Positions 7,467 through 11,174 of a DNA stretch of 11,174 bases are shown piece after piece (positions within the stretch are counted from its first letter, which is position 1; every line of letters begins with the position of its first letter). The position numbers and the translations under genes are program-made. The stretch comes from Candidatus Halarchaeoplasma halalkaliphilum (GTDB lineage Archaea; Thermoplasmatota; Thermoplasmata; Halarchaeoplasmatales; Halarchaeoplasmataceae), in the NCBI GenBank assembly GCA_007133925.1, contig SLLU01000033.1:1-11174 (forward strand). Direction: 5' to 3'. The notes beneath the pieces are model-generated. The model made no database searches, was not told where the DNA came from, and worked only from the letters and a program-made list of their open reading frames with translations.

Positions 7467-8698
7467 TGAAGGTACCGGAACAACCTGAGGTAAACATAGG
7501 CCTGGTTGGCCATGTGGACCACGGGAAGACAACCCTGACCAAAGCCCTAAGCGGGGAATGGACTGACAGGCATTCCGAAGAGACCAAAAGGGGCATCAGC
7601 ATACGCCTCGGTTACGCGGATACCGCATTCTACAAGTGCAAAAACTGCCATGGGACTGAATCCTACACACCGGTTCCCGAGTGCAGGAATTGCGGGGGAG
7701 AAGTTGAGTTACTCAGATGCGTGTCCTTTGTGGATTCTCCCGGTCACGAGACACTCATGGCTACCATGCTGTCCGGTGCATCCATGATGGACGGCGCGGT
7801 ATTGGTCATTGCCGCCAACGAAAAATGTCCCCAGCCCCAGACACAGGAACACCTCATGGGATTGGATATATCCGATGTAAAAAATGTGATAATAGTTCAG
7901 AACAAAGTGGACCTGGTGAGTTCCGACAAGGCAAAGGAGAACTATGAACAGATCCGAAAATTCACCAAAGGTACAGTGGCGGAAGATGCGCCCATAATCC
8001 CTGTTTCCGCTCATCATGATGTGAACATAGATGTTCTCATAGAGGCCATAGAGAAGCACATACCCACGCCGGAAAGGGATGAAAAGACCGCTCCCCTTAT
8101 GTCCATAGCACGTTCATTCGATGTGAATCAACCGGGAACTGCCATTGACCAACTCAGAGGTGGTGTGATCGGTGGAAGCATAGCCCGGGGTATATTGAAG
8201 GTGGGTGACGAGGTTGAGGTCCGTCCTGGATTTAAGAACGAAACTACCGGGGAATCCCGATGGGACCCCATAATTACAGAGATAAGAACCTTGACCTGCG
8301 GAGCCCACGATCTCGATATGGCAAAACCCGGGGGTTTGATCGGTGTAGGTACCGGTTTGGACCCCTCTCTCACAAAGTCCGATTCCCTGGTAGGCCATGT
8401 GTTGGGATATCCTGGAGAGCTTCCCCCCATAAAGGAAGAGTTCGTCATGGAGGTCCACCTTCTGGATCGTGTGGTGGGTGTGGACGGAGACCTCAAGGTG
8501 GAAGAGATAAAGACCCGGGAACCCCTCATGTTGACCGTGGGCACGGCCACCACTGTGGGTGTTGTCAGTTCTGCCAGGGGAACGGAAGGCGCCGTCAAGT
8601 TGAAAAGAGCGGTGTGCGGCGAATCCGGTCAGAGGATCGCCATAAGCAGAAGGATAAAAGGTAAGTGGCATCTCATAGGATACGGTATCATTCAGTGA
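7466..8698 (+). CDS. eif2g: Translation initiation factor aIF2, gamma subunit
   Basis: aIF2 gamma is the GTPase core of the heterotrimeric factor that brings Met-tRNAi to the small subunit; archaeal aIF2 gamma also protects mRNA 5' ends. The 410 residues are full length. In order: the G1 P-loop GHVDHGKTT (15-23), switch I with RGISIRLGYAD (42-52), a zinc knuckle Cys58-x2-Cys61 ... Cys73-x2-Cys76, G3 DSPGH (90-94), G4 NKVD (146-149) and G5 SAHHD (181-185). Domain II contains IARSFDVNQPGT and the long GGVIGGSIARGILKVGDEVE, and domain III closes with RIKGKWHLIGYGII. All nucleotide-binding residues are intact. It is translated from a one-base overlap with S6e and followed directly by a run of seven T that should terminate the transcript. 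The identification is certain. Confidence 0.97.
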   Translation: MKVPEQPEVNIGLVGHVDHGKTTLTKALSGEWTDRHSEETKRGISIRLGYADTAFYKCKNCHGTESYTPVPECRNCGGEVELLRCVSFVDSPGHETLMATMLSGASMMDGAVLVIAANEKCPQPQTQEHLMGLDISDVKNVIIVQNKVDLVSSDKAKENYEQIRKFTKGTVAEDAPIIPVSAHHDVNIDVLIEAIEKHIPTPERDEKTAPLMSIARSFDVNQPGTAIDQLRGGVIGGSIARGILKVGDEVEVRPGFKNETTGESRWDPIITEIRTLTCGAHDLDMAKPGGLIGVGTGLDPSLTKSDSLVGHVLGYPGELPPIKEEFVMEVHLLDRVVGVDGDLKVEEIKTREPLMLTVGTATTVGVVSSARGTEGAVKLKRAVCGESGQRIAISRRIKGKWHLIGYGIIQ

Positions 8699-8705
8699 TT
8701 TTTTT
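8699..8705 (+). terminator. T-run terminator after aIF2 gamma
   Basis: Seven consecutive T follow the aIF2 gamma TGA. Archaeal RNA polymerase terminates at T-runs without needing a hairpin. It keeps the S6e - aIF2 gamma transcript from running antisense into the convergent 5S gene. Confidence 0.6.
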
Positions 8706-8720
8706 ACGCTAATAGTTCTA

Positions 8721-8737
8721 CTCTTAGATGATAAGAG
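8721..8737. repeat. Short inverted repeat between convergent units
   Basis: CTCTTA, five bases, TAAGAG: a perfect 6-bp stem. It lies in the 43-base gap between the aIF2 gamma stop and the end of the 5S unit, between their two T-runs. A role as bidirectional transcription-end element is possible but the stem is short. Confidence 0.4.
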
Positions 8738-8740
8738 GGT

Positions 8741-8745
8741 AAAAA
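8741..8745 (-). terminator. T-run terminator of the 5S rRNA unit
   Basis: On the minus strand five T occur two bases after the last paired base of the closing helix (…TTGCTCACTTTTT). Its position directly behind the closing helix is part of the argument that the 5S unit really extends to 8748. Confidence 0.6.
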
Positions 8746-8778
8746 GTGAGCAACAGACAGCGCGCCAAAGGCCGAGAG

Positions 8779-8841
8779 TGGGCTTCAAACAGTTCGATTT
8801 ACCTTTCTCCCCGTAGGGAGCGAGGCTTCGAACCTAACCCA
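8779..8841 (-). other. 5S expansion arm 2 (long hairpin with UACG tetraloop)
   Basis: From base to tip: UGGG (8841-8838) with CCCA (8782-8779) plus two more pairs; GGUUCGA (8834-8828) with UCGAACU (8797-8791); GCCU (8826-8823) with AGGU (8804-8801); CUCCC (8820-8816) with GGGAG (8811-8807), capped by UACG, a very stable UNCG-class tetraloop. Small internal loops separate the blocks. About 22 pairs in 63 nt. CUCU (8778-8775) then joins it to helix V. Confidence 0.65.
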
Positions 8842-8843
8842 TC

Positions 8844-8872
8844 GGCCTAGGGGTCCGCGAAGGACCTAGGCC
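8844..8872 (-). other. 5S expansion arm 1 (hairpin)
   Basis: GGCCUA (8872-8867) pairs with UAGGCC (8849-8844), and GGUCC (8866-8862) with GGACC (8856-8852), closing a UUCGC loop; two C (8851-8850) bulge out. Eleven pairs in 29 nt begin directly after the loop E GGGA. This is a by-eye fold, not an energy calculation. Confidence 0.7.
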
Positions 8873-9002
8873 TCCCATGGGCTCACGCACCATAGTACCG
8901 CAAAGAACGCAGGTAGGCTTAACTTCTGGGTTCGGGATGGGGCCAGGTGTTTCCCTACCGCTATGGCCGTCATGTTGCTCGTTGAAGCAGTTAAAGTTAT
9001 CA

Positions 9003-9020
9003 CGTATATATACCTTTTGT
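9003..9020 (-). promoter_or_regulatory. BRE/TATA promoter of the 5S rRNA gene
   Basis: The minus strand reads ACAAAAGGTATATATACG, a purine-rich BRE followed by TATATATA. The box centre (~9008) predicts initiation near 8982, within two bases of the first paired base of the 5S closing helix. TATATATA is symmetric, so it could also serve rnhB on the plus strand, but the BRE-like side favours the 5S direction. Confidence 0.75.
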
Positions 9021-9056
9021 TATCGTCCTGGCTTAAACGAAATGGTTTAATCCTTT

Positions 9057-9063
9057 GAGGTGA
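9057..9063 (+). promoter_or_regulatory. Ribosome binding site deciding the rnhB GTG start
   Basis: GAGGTGA lies ten bases before the GTG at 9074. A TGA in the same frame at 9056 excludes any longer product, and no ATG precedes the catalytic DEAGRG motif, so GTG is the only workable start. Confidence 0.75.
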
Positions 9064-9073
9064 TAACGGTAGC

Positions 9074-9721
9074 GTGTATTGCGGAATAGACGAGGCAGGC
9101 AGAGGGCCGGTGCTGGGTCCCCTGGTCGTGGCCGGCGTTTTGGTGGAAGAGACAGGGCTAGTCCAGGAGCTCGGTGTGAAAGATTCAAAAAAACTGTCCC
9201 CTTCCCGTCGCCAGGAATTGTACGGGCGTATAACGGACATGTTCGAGTACCATTCCATACATCTGTGTGCCGGTGACTTGGATTCCATGATGAAAGGCAT
9301 GACATTGAACGATATCGAGGTATCACTTTTCGCATCGGTCATACGGGAACTGTGCCCGGAGAACACAACGGTGTACATGGATGCCGCTGACGTGAACCCG
9401 ATCAAATTCGCAAGAAAGGTCCAGGTGGGCCTTTCAAAGAGGGTGGAACTCATCTCCGAACACGGTGCCGATGACAGATACCCTGTGGTTTCCGCAGCCT
9501 CCATAGTGGCCAAGGTCGAAAGGGACCGGGCCATGGAGGCAATCGCAGCGGAGGTGGGCATGGATGTCGGTAGCGGTTATCCCTCGGATCGGAAGACCGT
9601 TCGATTCCTGACGGAGTGGGTGGCGGAGCACGGAAGTCTTCCCCCTTTCGCCCGGAGTTCGTGGAAAACATCCGCGGATATATTGGGAAGGAATAAAAAT
9701 AAAAAATTGACGGATTTCTAA
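9074..9721 (+). CDS. rnhB: Ribonuclease HII
   Basis: RNase HII cuts RNA in RNA-DNA hybrids and removes single ribonucleotides from DNA. The 215 residues fit the archaeal family. Catalytic residues are all visible: Asp6 and Glu7 in GIDEAGRGPVLGPLVVAG, Asp103 in VYMDAADVNP, and Asp133 in ADDRYPVVSAASIVAKVERD. The loop VKDSKKLSP and the archaeal C-terminal GSGYPSD and RSSWKTS are present. The start is GTG, next to GAGGTGA. The extreme C-terminus NKKLTDF looks like a minimal PCNA-interacting tail, as known for some archaeal RNase HII proteins, though it lacks the usual Gln and second aromatic residue. It is divergent from the 5S gene with about 94 bases between; weak TATA-like stretches there could drive it. 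Confidence 0.95.
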   Translation: MYCGIDEAGRGPVLGPLVVAGVLVEETGLVQELGVKDSKKLSPSRRQELYGRITDMFEYHSIHLCAGDLDSMMKGMTLNDIEVSLFASVIRELCPENTTVYMDAADVNPIKFARKVQVGLSKRVELISEHGADDRYPVVSAASIVAKVERDRAMEAIAAEVGMDVGSGYPSDRKTVRFLTEWVAEHGSLPPFARSSWKTSADILGRNKNKKLTDF

Positions 9722-9725
9722 AAAA

Positions 9726-9737
9726 GCTTATAATAGA
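9726..9737 (+). promoter_or_regulatory. TATA-box promoter for the SCP2-like gene
   Basis: GCTTATAATAGA follows the rnhB stop at once. The centre (~9731) predicts initiation near 9757, only a few bases before the TTG at 9763 and about 15 before the ATG at 9772. That would exclude GGAGG (9749-9753) from the transcript unless initiation is from an upstream promoter, so the start of the protein is ambiguous. Confidence 0.5.
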
Positions 9738-9762
9738 CCATGTCCTAAGGAGGGTAAAAGAG

Positions 9763-10119
9763 TTGTTTACAATGGCTGATAAGGAAGAGATCAAAGAGAT
9801 GCTTGAAACAGTGGTTACCGCCTTCGATAAGAAATCCAAGGAGGATGAAAAGCTGAGGGAGAAGTTGAAGGATTTCACAAGGGACATCGCCATAGACCTT
9901 GAGGATGACCTGGATTTCAACTTCAAGATATCCGATGGTAAGGTGAGCGAGCTCAAGGAGGGTAAACTGGACAAAGCGGACATAACCATAAATACCGACA
10001 GCGATACTCTCAAGGCTATACTCTCCAAGGAGATGAGGCCCATGGAGGCCTACGCCCGGAAGAAGATAAAGGTCAAAGCATCTTTCCTAGACATGCTTAA
10101 GATAAAGGACTTGTTCTAG
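9763..10119 (+). CDS. SCP2 sterol-binding-fold protein
   Basis: A small soluble protein, 118 residues from TTG 9763 or 115 from ATG 9772. AAGGAGGG ends seven bases before the TTG and 16 before the ATG, favouring TTG if the leader contains it. The second half matches the SCP2 (sterol carrier protein 2) fold: FNFKISDGKVSELKEGKLDK, ADITINTDSDTLKAILSKEM, then RPMEAYARKKIKVKASFLDM and a final LKIKDLF, the usual PM.A...GKIKVKG...LLK...LF closing pattern, here with Lys-Lys replacing the common Gly-Lys. The first ~45 residues are charged and helical. SCP2 proteins bind lipids or acyl groups in a hydrophobic tunnel; archaeal stand-alone members have no established ligand. The 3' end overlaps the stop codon of convergent truD within a shared CTAG. 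Confidence 0.85.
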   Translation: MFTMADKEEIKEMLETVVTAFDKKSKEDEKLREKLKDFTRDIAIDLEDDLDFNFKISDGKVSELKEGKLDKADITINTDSDTLKAILSKEMRPMEAYARKKIKVKASFLDMLKIKDLF

Positions 10120-11174
10120 CTGTAACGTTCTACCGCCTCGTCCGGGAGTTTCATGAATTCCCTCAGCAGACAGGTGGCGTAGCTGCCCTTTTGGAGGATG
10201 AACCTTAACCTTAGCCCTCCCTGACTTACTTCCCAGTCCAGATCCTGAACCGGTGAGAATATTGACCTGCGGCTTCCCCTGGATGATAGTTTGCGTATCT
10301 CCGGTATTATGAAGTCGCTGCCGGTCAAACCTTCTTCTTCGATTATCTCTCTCTCGATCTCTCCGGGCTCCCCTTCCGCGAACTCTGTGTCTATGCCGAA
10401 GAGGGGTGCGCTCACGTATCCCTTTCCCTGTTTCACCATGTCCGAACCCCTGTCTAGATTTCTATCTTGTATGCTCACGGCCCTGTCAAGGACCGGGTAT
10501 CCTTCCCTGTCAACCGGGAGGACGATATCCCCGGGGACCACGTCTTTCAGGGGCAGACCTCTTTTCAGTCTTTCACAAAGGATATTGTTGAACAGGTAGG
10601 ATTGATAAGCGTGAACGAACATGGTCAGCAGGTTATCGGGTAGAACGTTGAGAGCGGATACGTGATCCTCCGGGTCCTTGACGAGTTCCTGTATGATGGC
10701 CCTCTCGAAGGTCAGTATGTGGGGGAATTCTTTCAGTGCGGCACCGTAATCCCAGGTCTCCTCCAGTTTTTTCCTTGCATCGTAGCTCTCCTTTTCCTCA
10801 CCCTCCATGGGATTGGCGATGTATAACTTCACTGCCTCTTCGAAGTCCCCTCTGACCATGGCCTTACCCACCAGATGGGTCACCGGGCGGATGGTACCGA
10901 ACCTCTGGACGCCGAACCAGTTTGGAAATCCCCCCAGTTCCCTTATGCAGGACCCAACTTTATCCGAAATGACCCTTGCTTCTTCCGTATCCACGTCCAG
11001 GTCCCTTACCGCTATATCGAACCGGTTTCCCTTATGAGCGCCTATGTACAGGGACTTGGAAGAGCGGGTCATATTGCTTATCTCCACGTCCCTTATGTTC
11101 ACCCGTTCCAGTTCCTGCGGATCCACATGAAAGGACATCCATTGGGTGGTAACGGCCCTTTTGTCCTTTGTACC
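10116..11174 (-). CDS. truD: tRNA pseudouridine(13) synthase TruD, 5' end outside window
   Basis: TruD converts U13 of tRNAs (and position 35 in some archaeal tRNAs, by the related Pus7 activity) to pseudouridine. The frame is open to the right edge and the edge itself encodes GTKDKRAVTTQW, the family's catalytic motif with the nucleophilic Asp at 11165-11163; so the Met at 11138 is internal and roughly 70-80 N-terminal residues lie outside. About 352 residues are visible. Further signatures: FPNWFGVQRFG (motif with conserved Phe), LLTMFVHAYQSYLFNNIL, the insertion (TRUD) domain with GDIVLPVDREGYPVL, SRRSIFSP, and the closing LRFILQKGSYATCLLREFMK. Catalytic parts visible are intact. It converges on the SCP2-like gene, sharing three bases at the stops. 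Confidence 0.95.
   Translation of the reverse strand, partial: GTKDKRAVTTQWMSFHVDPQELERVNIRDVEISNMTRSSKSLYIGAHKGNRFDIAVRDLDVDTEEARVISDKVGSCIRELGGFPNWFGVQRFGTIRPVTHLVGKAMVRGDFEEAVKLYIANPMEGEEKESYDARKKLEETWDYGAALKEFPHILTFERAIIQELVKDPEDHVSALNVLPDNLLTMFVHAYQSYLFNNILCERLKRGLPLKDVVPGDIVLPVDREGYPVLDRAVSIQDRNLDRGSDMVKQGKGYVSAPLFGIDTEFAEGEPGEIEREIIEEEGLTGSDFIIPEIRKLSSRGSRRSIFSPVQDLDWEVSQGGLRLRFILQKGSYATCLLREFMKLPDEAVERYS

Larger units (their letters stand above)
8748..8980 (-). rRNA. rrf: 5S ribosomal RNA with a ~98-nt internal expansion
   Basis: The transcript carries the universally recognisable archaeal 5S sequence: GGCCATAGCGG (loop A), ACACCTGGCCCCATCCCGAAC and CCCAGAAGTTAAGCC (helix III and loops B/C), GGTACTATGG and CCATGGGA (helix IV and loop E). 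Helix II pairs GGUAGG (8959-8954) with CCUACC (8917-8912 region). The expected 3' strands of helices V and I do not follow loop E. Instead they appear 98 nt later: GGCGC (8766-8762) can pair with GCGUU (8910-8906), and GCUGUC-UGUUGCUC (8761-8748) pairs with GAGCAACA-U-GACGGC (8980-8966), 14 bp with one bulged U. The unit is 233 nt; without the insert it would be ~135, near the normal ~120-125 plus a lengthened stem. A TATA box and a T-run match these ends. It is not linked to 16S or 23S genes here. The exact mature ends are uncertain. Confidence 0.9.

Noticed and set aside
8706..8747. A C/D-box sRNA suggested by GATGATA near 8727
   Set aside because: The box does not match RUGAUGA exactly and there is no CUGA D box at suitable distance.
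8821..8841. tRNA T-arm-like GGTTCGAAGCC in the 5S insert (minus strand), possibly a tRNA-derived insertion
   Set aside because: The loop UUCGAAG resembles a T loop, but the stem is only partly paired, the acceptor partner gives only five pairs at the wrong distance, and no D or anticodon arm fits. The same bases pair better within arm 2.
8775..8872. The 5S insert as an archaeal bulge-helix-bulge intron
   Set aside because: Joining the flanks does not rebuild the missing upper strand of helix V, and no clear two 3-nt bulges around a 4-bp helix could be placed at the junctions. Not fully excluded without RNA data.
8866..9561. Long minus-strand open frame of 231 codons across the 5S gene and rnhB
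   Set aside because: It is antisense to rnhB and reads through the 5S rRNA; its composition is Ser/Thr/Pro-rich as expected from a shadow frame, and no family motif is present.
10116..11138. truD starting at the Met at 11138
   Set aside because: The catalytic GTKDKRAVTTQ motif lies upstream of this Met in the same frame, so the true start is outside the window.

Overview
The window is a gene-dense stretch of a euryarchaeal chromosome. Archaeal identity is shown by the archaea-only GatDE amidotransferase, eukaryote-type ribosomal protein S6e, aIF2 gamma, Dph2, an archaeal TruD and RNase HII, TATA-box promoters with BRE-like purines about 26 bases before the expected transcription starts, and GAGGTGA-type ribosome binding sites. 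MfnA fits a euryarchaeon. A 5S rRNA gene standing alone as its own unit is reminiscent of Thermoplasmata-like lineages, but that placement is only inference.

Left part (2-6350, all plus strand): the end of gatD, then gatE, then a HEAT-repeat gene that starts inside gatE, then a PrsW-family membrane protease, mfnA (tyrosine/aspartate decarboxylase) and dph2 (diphthamide synthesis). This covers Gln-tRNA synthesis, cofactor synthesis and elongation-factor modification. Middle (6352-7070): a short minus-strand pair made of a previously easy-to-miss 55-codon gene and a stand-alone Lrp/AsnC ligand-binding (RAM) domain, diverging from the S6e - aIF2 gamma operon (7071-8698).

Right part: a minus-strand 5S rRNA gene (8748-8980) convergent with aIF2 gamma and divergent from rnhB (RNase HII). 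It is followed by a small SCP2-fold lipid-binding protein and, convergent with it, truD, which runs off the right edge.

The standout is the 5S rRNA. It keeps the canonical first ~105 nucleotides up to the loop E GGGA, but the 3' strand that closes helix I lies about 100 nucleotides further downstream than it should. The extra sequence folds by eye into two hairpin arms, one capped by a UACG tetraloop. A TATA box at the right distance, a 14-bp closing helix and a terminal T-run bracket the whole 233-nt unit, so it looks like one expanded 5S rRNA, not a truncated gene. The best-known archaeal precedent is the large 5S insertion of the halophile Halococcus morrhuae; this window does not look haloarchaeal. 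Everything else is mostly housekeeping.
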